DNA of 64,000 nt from Deltaproteobacteria bacterium (GTDB lineage Bacteria; Myxococcota_A; Polyangia; JAAYKL01), in NCBI GenBank assembly GCA_016936575.1, contig JAFGXQ010000052.1:1-64000 (forward strand). The letters run 5' to 3'. The notes below the pieces were generated by a model. That model was not told the DNA's origin and did not search any database. It was given only the letters and a program-made list of their open reading frames with translations. The position numbers were made by a program, and so were the translations under genes. Below, piece after piece: positions 27,831 to 37,348 of the stretch. Numbering within the stretch: position 1 is the first letter of the stretch; each line of letters begins with the position of its first letter.

Positions 27831-29750
27831 GTGTCGCGTGAAACTGAATATGCCCTGTTGCTTCACATATTTGAGACGGTGCCCATCGCCATCACCGTCA
27901 TCAATGCGGATGGGCAAATCGTGCGAGCCAACTCGGCCGCCGAGAAAACCCTGCGACTGACCAAATCGCAAATCGCACAGCGCACGTACAACGACCCTCA
28001 GTGGGAGATTTCTGATTTTGACGGCAATCCGTTTTCCCTGGAAAAATTGCCTTTCATAATCGTTAAAAAAACACTGCAGCCGGTCCATAATATCAGACAC
28101 GCCATCCGCCACGAGGACGGTACAGTTGTCTTTTTAAATATCAACGGAGCGCCGCAACTTACCCCCGAGGGTGAATTCGACGGAATGATTGCATCTATCG
28201 AGGATATCAGCGAACTCGTGCTCGCCCATCGACAGGCACAGGAAAACGAAATTATGCTGCAAAGCATATTCCGCGCTTCCCCTGTAGGAATCGGTATGGT
28301 GAAAGACCGGCACCTCGTCTGGACCAACTCCAAAATCCATGAAATGAGCGGATACAGCGCCGAAGAACTCACGGGACAAAGTGCTCGAATTCTGTATCCG
28401 AACGAAGATGAATTCATCTATGTGGGTGAGGAAAAGTACCGTCAAATCGGCGTAAATGGAACCGGCACCGTAGAAACAAAATGGAAAAATAAAAATGGAA
28501 ATATCCTTGACGTGCTTCTCAGTTCCACACCGCTCAATATGAATAATCTGAGTGAAGGCGTCATTTTCTCAGCCATGGATATTTCAACCCGGGTCAAATT
28601 GGAGGAGGAACTCAGAAATGCAGAAAAGATGCGGGCGGTCGGCCAATTGGCCGGCGGTATCGGGCATGACTTCAACAATCAGCTCGCGGCAATTATGGGG
28701 TTCGCCGACCTGCTCGATGAGGACAAAGCACTCCCCAAAAAATACAAGTCGTATACCGCGGGCATTCTCACCAGTGCACAACGGGCGAAAGAACTTACGT
28801 TTCAGCTGCTGGCATTCGCACGCAAAGGGAAATATCTGAATGTCTCGGTCGATGTGCATCATCTCATTGGAGACCTGGTTGGTTTTTTAAATCGAACAGT
28901 TCACAAAAACATCTCCATCGTACAGCACCTGGAAGCGACACGGGCGGTGATTCAAGGAGATCCGTCGTTAATCCAAAATGCATTGCTCAACCTCACGGTC
29001 AATGCGCGCGACGCGATGCCGAACGGCGGCACCCTCACCATCTCCACCAGTGATGCGCATCTCAAAGACAATTCTCCGCTGCTGGAAAAACTGAATGTGG
29101 CGGCCGGCTCCTATCTGAAAATTTCTGTTACCGATACCGGAAAGGGCATCTCCGACCAAACCGTGTCTCAAATATTTGAACCGTTTCTCACAGCGGACGA
29201 CAAGAACACCGGTCTTGGACTGGCGGCGGTATATGGCACGTGCAGAAATCACGGCGGTGGTGTTGATGTGATGTCTGAACCTGACACAGGCAATTCGTTC
29301 TCAATATATCTGCCGGAGGGCGAAAGTGCCGCTAAAAACGCGCGTCGTTCCCTTCCGAGTTCAATGGTTCCAAAGCAAGACAACGCAGTGCATATTCTGG
29401 TGGTGGACGATGAAGCGATTGTGCGCGAAATGACCGACAGTATCTTATTGTCACTGGATTACAGAGTCACCCTGTGCTGCGACGGCGAAGAGGCTCTGGT
29501 TGAATTCAAAAAAGACCCCCATCGATTTGATGCGGTCATCCTTGATATTGTGATGCCCAAAAAAGACGGAAAAAGCACGTTCTTTGAAATGAAAGAGCTG
29601 CGCCCGGATGTGAAAATTCTTGTTGCGTCCGGCTACTCGATTGACCAGGACGCGCAGGCATTGCTCTCCGCCGGGGCCAAAGGCTTCATTCAGAAACCGT
29701 TCCGCGTTGCCCAGCTGCGAGACAAGCTCCAGTTCGTTTTAACCTCCTGA
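27831..29750 (+). CDS. Soluble hybrid histidine kinase (PAS-PAS-HisKA-HATPase-REC)
   Basis: Two PAS domains (about 8-130 and 135-255) sense an unknown signal. HisKA contains GGIGHDFNNQLAAIMGFADLL with the phospho-His near residue 280. The ATPase domain has NLTVNARDAMPNGG, VTDTGKGIS and GLGLAAVYG. A REC domain at the end (about 520-639) has ILVVDDE, acceptor Asp in VILDIVMPKKDG and the switch Lys in IQKPF. There is no TM segment, so it is cytoplasmic. The start is GTG. No separate response-regulator gene is adjacent. Confidence 0.93.
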   Translation: MSRETEYALLLHIFETVPIAITVINADGQIVRANSAAEKTLRLTKSQIAQRTYNDPQWEISDFDGNPFSLEKLPFIIVKKTLQPVHNIRHAIRHEDGTVVFLNINGAPQLTPEGEFDGMIASIEDISELVLAHRQAQENEIMLQSIFRASPVGIGMVKDRHLVWTNSKIHEMSGYSAEELTGQSARILYPNEDEFIYVGEEKYRQIGVNGTGTVETKWKNKNGNILDVLLSSTPLNMNNLSEGVIFSAMDISTRVKLEEELRNAEKMRAVGQLAGGIGHDFNNQLAAIMGFADLLDEDKALPKKYKSYTAGILTSAQRAKELTFQLLAFARKGKYLNVSVDVHHLIGDLVGFLNRTVHKNISIVQHLEATRAVIQGDPSLIQNALLNLTVNARDAMPNGGTLTISTSDAHLKDNSPLLEKLNVAAGSYLKISVTDTGKGISDQTVSQIFEPFLTADDKNTGLGLAAVYGTCRNHGGGVDVMSEPDTGNSFSIYLPEGESAAKNARRSLPSSMVPKQDNAVHILVVDDEAIVREMTDSILLSLDYRVTLCCDGEEALVEFKKDPHRFDAVILDIVMPKKDGKSTFFEMKELRPDVKILVASGYSIDQDAQALLSAGAKGFIQKPFRVAQLRDKLQFVLTS

Positions 29751-29940
29751 GCACCGACGAAAATCCCCCCGCTGACATACAGCGTCACAGACCCGCCCCA
29801 GGTTTGTAACACTCCTATACCGTTTTGTTACCCAACGGTCCCGAAGTTGTCATTTCCCTCGTTTACTGTACAGGTGTGCAACGCCAACCCGCTCTGCGTC
29901 ATAAAGCTACCGGGACGCGTCAGAGGAAAGGACCTGGCAT

Positions 29941-31137
29941 TTGAGTATTGTGAATCTCGCACGTGTTTCGTTTCGGATTTTTTTTACCGGGCAGCAAAGA
30001 CGAATTCGTAAGCGCCGGTACACGGGAAGCCCAGCCTCGATTTGCCGCCAGATAGTGGAACGCTGTTACAATAAAAAACACGAGTTCTTTCAAACCAGCG
30101 CTGATACCTATCCGGAACTGTGGAGTCGGGATTTCGGACGCTGCGTTCCCGCGTTGATTCATACCGGTTATGAAGCAGAAGTCACCAAAAGCTACCATTT
30201 TGCCCTTCGCGCGTATCAACGGGCCGGAAGATTTGAACTCACGATTTTGCCAGACGGCGGCCTGTACAACTTTCCGTTTGGAACCTATGCACCCGACGGT
30301 TTCGCCTTTCTTCTGTATGGATTGTGTGCCCTCGGCAATCATGAACTGGTACGAAATCATTTTCACTTCCTAAGCAGAGAAGCCATGCGATTCTTTCGTC
30401 TGGTGGTGAACCCCACGGATGGTTCGGTGAAATCGACCGTTCATTTTTCAGAAGCGCAGGATTACCTTCGACGCGATGCCTCATGCTATACCACCAGCAT
30501 CTGTTACATCGTTCAGCAGGCCCTGACTCGACTGGGAATTCCCAACCCGCTTGAGAACTTCAACTACCCACACCTCCTTTTGTCGAAATATTACAACGCA
30601 AATTTAGACTACTTCTACGACGACGAGAACAGACGGCCCTATATAAGTGGAGACGCCAACATCCTGCCTTACTGGAGCGGGGCTGTTCATCCGAATTCGC
30701 CTACTTCTTTCGACGCGGTTTTGGCAAGCGTCGACAACGCCCACCTGACGGGGCCGTTTCCGATGCGATATCGAAACGGTACCGAGAAGCTACCCAGCCT
30801 GCGTTTGGATCATCTCAATCCCTGGCAGAGCAGCTCTGTCTGGACATGTTTGGGAATTCACCTGCTCGAAACGTTGTACCTGTACAATCGGTCAAGATTT
30901 CATGAGGAACGAAAACAGCTCGAACTACTTGTAACGCAGGAGCGGTGTTTTCCCGAGGTGGTGGATAGCCGCACTCGGCGTCTCTACAGTTACCCGCTGT
31001 ATGTGGCGGAAACATCGATGCTGTGGGCCGCCAATTTTCTAAATCTGCTGCAAAACAACCCGCGGGTCGCTCACGAACATTTGCGACCCTTTGGTGAGGA
31101 GAACCGCCATGACACAAAACATCAGACAACGCATTGA
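29941..31137 (+). CDS. Six-hairpin (alpha/alpha)6 glycosidase-like protein
   Basis: TTG start, eight bases after AAAGGA. About 398 aa, all-helical with motifs usual in (alpha/alpha)6 glycosidases of the GH15/GH37/GH63 and debranching-enzyme type: ELWSRDFGR, DGGLYNFPFGTYAPDGFAF, SGDANILPYWSG and TSMLWAANFL. Acidic residues in WSRD and SGDA could be catalytic, but I cannot fix the pair. No signal peptide, so cytoplasmic. It overlaps the next gene by 29 bases, suggesting joint work with the PHP-GT4 protein on an intracellular or nascent glycan. Confidence 0.7.
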   Translation: MSIVNLARVSFRIFFTGQQRRIRKRRYTGSPASICRQIVERCYNKKHEFFQTSADTYPELWSRDFGRCVPALIHTGYEAEVTKSYHFALRAYQRAGRFELTILPDGGLYNFPFGTYAPDGFAFLLYGLCALGNHELVRNHFHFLSREAMRFFRLVVNPTDGSVKSTVHFSEAQDYLRRDASCYTTSICYIVQQALTRLGIPNPLENFNYPHLLLSKYYNANLDYFYDDENRRPYISGDANILPYWSGAVHPNSPTSFDAVLASVDNAHLTGPFPMRYRNGTEKLPSLRLDHLNPWQSSSVWTCLGIHLLETLYLYNRSRFHEERKQLELLVTQERCFPEVVDSRTRRLYSYPLYVAETSMLWAANFLNLLQNNPRVAHEHLRPFGEENRHDTKHQTTH

Positions 31138-33808
31138 TGAAGAGTTCACTTCATTTGTTAATGCCCAACAATCGCGCTTTCCCAACGACAGCATCCGATT
31201 GGATCTTCACTGTCATGACCAAAATAGTGATATACCTGACGAGCTGCTGGGGCGTATTCTGCGCAGTCGCGAGACATGGCTACCTACCGATTCACTACTC
31301 GCCCAACTGAAACGATGCAACCAGGAGGTCTTCACCGTCACCAACCACAACAATGCCCGCTCCTGCTATCAATTGCTCGACGCCGGACACGACGTCCTGG
31401 TAGGTGCAGAATTCACCTGCAATGTGCCCCTGTACGACAGAGTGGCCATCCACGTGCTGACCTATGGTTTCACCCCCGAGCAGGAAGAGACGCTCAACCA
31501 ACTCCGCAGCGACATTTTTCAATTTTTAAATTACACATACAGCCACAATATTCCCACAACACTTGCGCACCCGCTGTTTTATTACGACCCGGAAAACCGC
31601 ACCACCGTTGAGCTCATTGAACTCTTCACCCTGCTGTTCGACAACTTCGAAGTTGTGAACGGTCAACGCGATACCCGGCAGAGTATTCTGCTCGCCAATT
31701 GGCTCGATTCGCTGACACCTGAAAAGATAGATCAGTTGGGTAAAAAACACGGTCTGAACCCCCGTGACTGTTCATTGCGACCATACAAAAAAGCCATGAC
31801 AGGCGGGTCAGACTGCCATATGGGCATGTTTGCCGGCACCTGCGGAACCACAATTGGTATTCCCGATCTTCCACAGATGCGACAACAACATTCCCTCAGT
31901 GAGCTGGCGCGACAGGGATTGCTGCAGGGTGATGTGGCGCCGTTTGGAAATCGTCTCGGCGGCGAAAAAATGACGGCGACTTTTTTACATTTCTTCTGCC
32001 AACTGACCATGTATCTGAACGACCCGGGAATGCTCCGCATACTGCTGCACAAAGGAACCGGTCAGGAAAAGATAATCGCATTGTTTATTTTAAATGCGGT
32101 AATGGAGTTACGCCGTCACAAATACACCAGCCGGTTTCTACGCGCATTTCACGATGCCTTGGGCGGTAAAAAACCCGGATTTGTTATTCGCCGAATGACC
32201 AACAAAGTGTATCGACCGCTTATCAGCGAACTCGATTCTCTTGCGGATGCCCGACTTCGTGGAAACGAGGAATTCATTGACACACTGGAATCGGCCATTC
32301 CAAATATGTTTGAGCAGTTGGTGCAGGTGCTGTCTGCCCGGGTCGACACCAAGCTGAAAGCATCGGAACGCTTCGCCCAGACAGCACAATCTCCGCTGCC
32401 GTCTATCGAAAACATTGAAGTACCCGCCTATGTGCGTACCTGGTTTAAAAGCGCAGCGGTATCGAACCCAGAGGCGAACAAACAGTTGGACATCGCATCG
32501 TGGTCTGACGGGCTACCGTTTCCCGCACTTGCCGCGTCGTGCATTCTGGGCGCCAACTTCGCCAGCGCCAAGGTGCAGCATGCAAACCGCACATTTCTCG
32601 ATGAGTTCGCCACCTACACATCATCACCGGTATCGCCGGATGGGGTTTTCTGGCTTTCAGATACATACTTTGAAAAAAACGGAGTCGGCAATTCGCTGAA
32701 ACTCATGCGGGAAGCCGCCATCGACTACAACCTGCCGTTCACATTCGCGGTCGCTTCATCGAAATCCGCCCAATCCCCACGGCTCCACGAATTCAGCGCG
32801 CCTTTCTCATTCGACATTCCGTTTTATCGCGACCAGACGTTCCGATTTGTTAACGTCATGGAATTGGAACGGACCTTTTTAAATGGTGACTACAACAAGC
32901 TGATGGTTTCGACGGAAGGCCCGATGGGACTGTGCGGTCTGTATCTGAAAACGGCGTACTCTGTTCCGGCATATTTCTACCTGCACACCGACTGGCTGGA
33001 ATACGCCAGACAAAGCCTTCATTTTGAACCCGCATCCGTCGACCGGCTCCGCCGCATGCTGCGTTGGTTCTACCGCCAATTTGACGGTATCTTCGTACTG
33101 AATACCCAGCAGGCGGATTGGCTGTGCGGACACGAAATGGATATTCCCCATCACAAGGTGCACGTCACCGCACACTGGTGCAACTCCCTGTTTTTCCCTC
33201 GGCCGGTTCATCGTCAAAGCGCGGTTCCCCAACTGAAGGATGGTCCGGTCATGATGTATGCCGGACGCCTCAGCAAAGAGAAAGGGGTATGGGATTTACC
33301 TGTGGTTTACAACACCGTGCGTGAAAAACATCCGACCGCGCAGCTGGTTATCGTCGGTACAGGCCCCGAAAAGGACGCCCTGTCGCAAACCCTCCCTGAC
33401 GCGTTTTTTATTGAATGGGTTGATAAATCAGTTCTCGCCAATATCTATGCGGCGAGCGACATCTTCCTGTTTCCCTCCACCTTCGACACCTTCGGTAACA
33501 GTGTTCTGGAGGCGCTGAGCAGCGGTGTTCCCGCGGTTGCTTACAATGACAAGGGTCCGAGAGATATCATCACCTCCGGCGAAAGCGGTTTTCTGGTGAA
33601 TAACCAGACCGAAATGGCCCAGGCTGTTATTTCTCTGCTCGACGACCCGTCGTCACTGAAAAAAATGAAACTGGGCGCGCTGAAGCGTTCCCGTTCGTTT
33701 GAACGCAAGCGCATTCTGCGCGACATGCTGACGCACATGAACATTGATTCCAAACTGGTGGAAAATCGCACCGAAGAACCCGCGTCTCCCAACGTGAAAA
33801 TCGCGTAA
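31109..33808 (+). CDS. PHP-domain and GT4 glycosyltransferase fusion
   Basis: 899 aa from ATG 31109, after TGAGGAGAACC. The N-terminal PHP-type metal-dependent phosphoesterase domain (about 30-260) has RLDLHCHDQNSD, VTNHNN, GAEFTC, TTLAHPLFYY and TGGSDCHMG, so all metal-binding His/Asp clusters look intact. A middle region (about 270-500) is helical and unknown. The C-terminal GT4 domain (about 540-880) has MMYAGRLSKEKG, LVIVGTGPEK, IYAASDIFLFPSTFDTFGNSVLEALSSGVPAV and GESGFLV. No TM or signal. The enzyme could join sugar transfer and phosphate removal; acceptor and product are unknown. Confidence 0.85.
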   Translation: MTQNIRQRIDEEFTSFVNAQQSRFPNDSIRLDLHCHDQNSDIPDELLGRILRSRETWLPTDSLLAQLKRCNQEVFTVTNHNNARSCYQLLDAGHDVLVGAEFTCNVPLYDRVAIHVLTYGFTPEQEETLNQLRSDIFQFLNYTYSHNIPTTLAHPLFYYDPENRTTVELIELFTLLFDNFEVVNGQRDTRQSILLANWLDSLTPEKIDQLGKKHGLNPRDCSLRPYKKAMTGGSDCHMGMFAGTCGTTIGIPDLPQMRQQHSLSELARQGLLQGDVAPFGNRLGGEKMTATFLHFFCQLTMYLNDPGMLRILLHKGTGQEKIIALFILNAVMELRRHKYTSRFLRAFHDALGGKKPGFVIRRMTNKVYRPLISELDSLADARLRGNEEFIDTLESAIPNMFEQLVQVLSARVDTKLKASERFAQTAQSPLPSIENIEVPAYVRTWFKSAAVSNPEANKQLDIASWSDGLPFPALAASCILGANFASAKVQHANRTFLDEFATYTSSPVSPDGVFWLSDTYFEKNGVGNSLKLMREAAIDYNLPFTFAVASSKSAQSPRLHEFSAPFSFDIPFYRDQTFRFVNVMELERTFLNGDYNKLMVSTEGPMGLCGLYLKTAYSVPAYFYLHTDWLEYARQSLHFEPASVDRLRRMLRWFYRQFDGIFVLNTQQADWLCGHEMDIPHHKVHVTAHWCNSLFFPRPVHRQSAVPQLKDGPVMMYAGRLSKEKGVWDLPVVYNTVREKHPTAQLVIVGTGPEKDALSQTLPDAFFIEWVDKSVLANIYAASDIFLFPSTFDTFGNSVLEALSSGVPAVAYNDKGPRDIITSGESGFLVNNQTEMAQAVISLLDDPSSLKKMKLGALKRSRSFERKRILRDMLTHMNIDSKLVENRTEEPASPNVKIA

Positions 33809-33897
33809 CATTGACCGTTGTAGAACACGTCTAAATAAATTTGTGTCATTGCCGTTTATTTTGATGGCGCCGGCGCCCGTATCGAAAGGAAACAAAA

Positions 33898-34257
33898 ATG
33901 AGTCTCCAGGCCAATTGGGAAACGTATAAAGGGAAACAGATTCTGAATGTTTGTTACACAACATGTAACTCCACCGATGAGATGATAAAATTACTCGAAA
34001 AGGAATTACAGATGCTGAAAGATGCGGGTGGAAATTCGTTACTGCTGGCAGATTTTCGGGGTACAACCGTAGAAAACGAATTTATGGACAAAGCCAAATC
34101 GATTGGTAAGGAGCTGGAAGCATTAACAGACAAATCTGCGATATTGGGAATTACCGGAGTGAAAAAAATTTTATTGATGGCATACAACAAAGTAGCCAAG
34201 GGTAGTTTGAAGCCATTTGATGACGAAACAGCTGCCAAAGATTACCTTGTAAACTGA
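33898..34257 (+). CDS. SpoIIAA/STAS-like small protein
   Basis: 119 aa after GAAAGGAAACAAAA. It alternates beta strands and helices like the SpoIIAA-like family: ILNVCYTTC, then SLLLADFRGTTVENEFMDKA, then SAILGITGVKKILLMAYNKV, then PFDDETAAKDYLV. The last two motifs are typical of that family. There is no kinase partner beside it. The role is unknown; regulatory or sensory is the usual guess. Confidence 0.65.
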   Translation: MSLQANWETYKGKQILNVCYTTCNSTDEMIKLLEKELQMLKDAGGNSLLLADFRGTTVENEFMDKAKSIGKELEALTDKSAILGITGVKKILLMAYNKVAKGSLKPFDDETAAKDYLVN

Positions 34258-34400
34258 TTACGCCCTTGTTTCAAACAGAACTCGACTAAGCCGTTCAAAC
34301 ATCAAACATATTTAAGTCCCCCCCGAAACAGCTAAAATAGGCGCACAAATGCCTGCGATAGACTGCGGAAAGTATTAGTGGAGCGTTTGGAGAACGGGCG

Positions 34401-34583
34401 TTATGCCAGATTTTCTTTGGGGTCGGACTGAGGCGGCATTGGAACCACGCAGTCCGGTGCGCTCTCAAGGTGTACCGGGAATCTGGGGGTTGTACCATTC
34501 CGGGTTACCCGTTTGCGCTCTTTACCCATTTTGGTTCTTTTATTGCTTCGAATTGATTTTACTTTTTTCGTTAAAGATCCCAT
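34401..34583 (-). CDS. Small basic protein with Lys/Arg-rich N-terminus
   Basis: 60 aa. It begins MGSLTKKVKSIRSNKRTKMG, followed by KERKRVTRNGTTPRFPVHLE, then a Pro-rich, less charged tail. GGAGGT is five bases before the ATG and a good promoter lies upstream, so it is a real gene and not a chance frame. The strong positive charge suggests nucleic-acid or ribosome binding. I do not know a function. Confidence 0.75.
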   Translation of the reverse strand: MGSLTKKVKSIRSNKRTKMGKERKRVTRNGTTPRFPVHLESAPDCVVPMPPQSDPKENLA

Positions 34584-34631
34584 TAGTTACCTCCATAGCA
34601 CCAAGTCGGGTTAATCGACTGAGGTTGCGGC

Positions 34632-34660
34632 AATGTAGGGTGCAATGACGCATCCGTCAA
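34632..34660 (-). promoter_or_regulatory. Promoter of the small basic protein gene
   Basis: On the minus strand TTGACG (34660-34655) and TACATT (34637-34632) are 17 bases apart, about 49 bases before the ATG at 34583. It lies in the gap after the zinc-module gene and so gives the small gene its own transcript. Confidence 0.65.
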
Positions 34661-34693
34661 GCAAAAAGCCCACTTTTATCGATTCTTACGCGA

Positions 34694-35878
34694 TTATTTC
34701 CTGGCAATACAATCAGAACACAACGAAGGCTTGGTCCATGTTCCCAGCTCCACGTGCAGCTGATGCTCCTTGGTCCAGACAATTTCTTTGCCGCATCCGT
34801 CGCATGTTAAACGAACCGTCTCAGCCCGTTCCATGTAGTCGCGGCAATCATCACACATCCGAACCGGCGGCTTTTCGGCGCCAAACCCTCGCAATACGCT
34901 GCTGAGCTGCATTTCCGGCGCCCAGGTCCACGTCTTTTCGCATCCATCGTGTTTGCACAGAACCTCTTTGGGCTGGAATTGCTCTATTTTGCCCTGACAT
35001 TCCGTACACATCCGACGCGGCGTCTTTGACTTTCCTTTCAGCCGGCCTTCCAACTGCATCCATCTGGACCAGTTCCATTTGTTGTCGCACCCGCTCACGC
35101 GGCAAGACACTTCCCGATCTTCCAAATCCTTATATATTTCGTGACACCGGTCACACATTCGCCCCGGCGCTTCCTCTCCCTTCAGTTTGGCCTCCACCTG
35201 CGAAAACTTCTGCCAAGTCCACGTATGATTGCAACTGTTCACTCTACAAGGAATCTCAATCGGCTCCAATTCCGCAAAAATTTCTGAACAGCGATCACAC
35301 ATTCGCCTGGGGGGCCCCTCTTTTCCCTTCGCAAATGCCTCCAGCTGCATTCCCCGCGTCCATTCCCAGTGGTTGTCGCATATGGAAATCCGGCACTCCA
35401 CCTTACGATTCTTTAATGTTCGATATTTCTCATAACATTCATCGCACATCTTCGATGGCGGCGCACCGTCTGAAGCCAGAATCTCTTTGCCGGAAAGCGT
35501 CCACGTGTTGGCGCACCCGCGAACCCGACACGGCACCTCCCGACTCTCAATATCTTTCGCCGCTTCGGCGCAGGCTTCGCACAGACGCCCCGGCGGAGGC
35601 GTCGTCTTTCCCCGCTTGGCGGCAGCCACCTGCGCATTTTTGGTCCACACCCATGTATGGGTGCATTCTTCGCGGGCACAAGATACTTCCTGATCGGAAA
35701 ACTCGTTGTACTTCACGTAGCAGCTGGCGCACAGACGCTGCGGGTCGCCCGTTTTATTGTCGCGCATCCAGCGAACCTGTTCTTCGCCGGTCCACACCCA
35801 CGTATTTTTACACTCCCGAATTCGACACGGCAGCGTTTTGTCTTTCATTCCGCTGAAAAATGATGCCTTTAATGCCAC
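34694..35878 (-). CDS. Protein of eight tandem zinc-ribbon-like modules
   Basis: 394 aa made almost wholly of eight modules of about 45-50 residues. Modules 1-7 have C-x4-C, then an aromatic pair (W-x-W in six of them; W-T-L in module 3), then C-x2-C. The Cys sets are 18/23/50/53, 67/72/100/103, 117/122/145/148, 162/167/194/197, 211/216/242/245, 259/264/291/294 and 308/313/342/345. Module 8 (359/362/387/390) has C-x2-C and reads CDGCGKEIVWTKEHQ, close to the zf-trcl type of bacterial zinc ribbon. All 32 Cys are present. GTG start after GAGG. No signal or TM. Probably binds eight zinc ions; partner (RNA, DNA or protein) unknown. Confidence 0.8.
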   Translation of the reverse strand: MALKASFFSGMKDKTLPCRIRECKNTWVWTGEEQVRWMRDNKTGDPQRLCASCYVKYNEFSDQEVSCAREECTHTWVWTKNAQVAAAKRGKTTPPPGRLCEACAEAAKDIESREVPCRVRGCANTWTLSGKEILASDGAPPSKMCDECYEKYRTLKNRKVECRISICDNHWEWTRGMQLEAFAKGKEGPPRRMCDRCSEIFAELEPIEIPCRVNSCNHTWTWQKFSQVEAKLKGEEAPGRMCDRCHEIYKDLEDREVSCRVSGCDNKWNWSRWMQLEGRLKGKSKTPRRMCTECQGKIEQFQPKEVLCKHDGCEKTWTWAPEMQLSSVLRGFGAEKPPVRMCDDCRDYMERAETVRLTCDGCGKEIVWTKEHQLHVELGTWTKPSLCSDCIARK

Positions 35879-35929
35879 TTGAACATCCTCGACGTTGTTA
35901 TCGGTTTCAAAAAATGGCGTTGTAACACA

Positions 35930-37240
35930 CTACCGCAATTTTGCACACAGAGAATCAGCGTCCCCATCGCACCGCACCAACTCACATTTCACCAGTTCCC
36001 CCGGCGTCGCAGCAGCCAATTGAACGGTTAAAAAAGTATCGGTCACACCGCGAACGGCTGTTTCGACCAACACCTCCCGCACCGTATTCACCTGCGTGGA
36101 CACATATGCCGACTGAAGCTGTTCCCCCAACGCCCGCACGCGACGAACACGCTCTTTTGCCACCGTTCGGTTGTCGCCCCACTTCTTTGCGGCCAGCGTG
36201 CCGGGACGGCGGGAGTATGAGAATCCGTGCACATACGAAACTCCGGACTGCTCCAGCACCTGTAGGGTATTGTCGAACGCTGATTCGCTCTCGGTCGGAA
36301 ACCCGCAAATCACATCGGTGCCCACAGCCACATGAGGAATCCGCTCCCGCGCCATTTTCACTTTTTCAAGCCACTCTGACGCGCAATATCCCCGCTTCAT
36401 ATCTGCCAACACATCATCATCACCCGATTGCAGCGGAATATGCAGATGCGCACAAATGCGCTCATTTTTCGCCATTACCGCAATCAGCGACTCATCTACA
36501 CTCCAGGGCTCAATCGAACTCAGGCGAATACGCCCGGGAGAAAACCGCAGGGCGGATTCATCCACAATCTCAGCCAGAGAAGGTACGTCCGCCAAATCGA
36601 TTCCCCAGGCGCCCATCTGTACCCCCGTAAACACCAGCTCTCTCGCGCCTGCCGCCGCCAGTGCGTCCACCTGCCGAAAAATCTCCTCCGGCCGCATCGA
36701 TTGCTCGGGCCCCCGCGCTTTGGGAACAATGCAGTACGAACAATTGTGCGTGCAGCCGTTTTGAATTTTCAGCAACGCGCGGGTACGCCCCTGCACATTT
36801 CCCACGATGTTGAACGACTCACCTTCATCTTCAAAATATTGATACCTGCGCGATTTTGTTGACGGCAGCGGTGCGGCTAAGCGGTGACCGGACGCGAATT
36901 CATTCACCCACGATGCCAATGCCTTCGGACTGGTGGCACCGCCGCCCACCGCGAGCACTTGTGACGAAAACTCTTCTGTAATATCAGAAAATGCCGATAC
37001 CGCGCAGCCGGTAAAAATCACTCCGGCCGACGGATTTTTTCGCAGCATGCGGCGCGCAAACTTTTTCCCATCGCGCTCCGCCTCCACAGTGACACAACAG
37101 GTGTTGATTACGTACACCTCAGCGTTCTCCGCGCCCGTCACAGCGATAGTCTCCGGGTTCAGATGCGCCGTCAGCACAGAGCTGTCCGCCTGATTGGCTC
37201 GACACCCCACAGTGTGGATATGAATATTCAACTTGCCCAT
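35930..37240 (-). CDS. mtaB: tRNA t6A37 methylthiotransferase (MtaB type)
   Basis: A radical-SAM enzyme that adds a methylthio group to N6-threonylcarbamoyladenosine 37 of tRNA. The N-terminal cluster Cys are Cys13 (TVGCRANQ), Cys48 in INTCCV and Cys79 (FTGCAV). The radical-SAM motif GCTHNCSYC gives Cys163, 167 and 170. A TRAM-like domain ends the protein (about 375-436). Length 436 aa matches. I choose MtaB over MiaB/RimO from the GCRANQADS start and the GCTHNCSYCIVP form; confirmation needs an alignment. Confidence 0.92.
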   Translation of the reverse strand: MGKLNIHIHTVGCRANQADSSVLTAHLNPETIAVTGAENAEVYVINTCCVTVEAERDGKKFARRMLRKNPSAGVIFTGCAVSAFSDITEEFSSQVLAVGGGATSPKALASWVNEFASGHRLAAPLPSTKSRRYQYFEDEGESFNIVGNVQGRTRALLKIQNGCTHNCSYCIVPKARGPEQSMRPEEIFRQVDALAAAGARELVFTGVQMGAWGIDLADVPSLAEIVDESALRFSPGRIRLSSIEPWSVDESLIAVMAKNERICAHLHIPLQSGDDDVLADMKRGYCASEWLEKVKMARERIPHVAVGTDVICGFPTESESAFDNTLQVLEQSGVSYVHGFSYSRRPGTLAAKKWGDNRTVAKERVRRVRALGEQLQSAYVSTQVNTVREVLVETAVRGVTDTFLTVQLAAATPGELVKCELVRCDGDADSLCAKLR

Positions 37241-37348
37241 AGCCCGTTCTTCCTACGAAGGCCATAGCACAGTTTGCCAACTGTCACCACCGGGATTGGC
37301 CGATTTTCCGGTTGAATATCACCGGCCCCGAATATCCGTTGTCTATAC

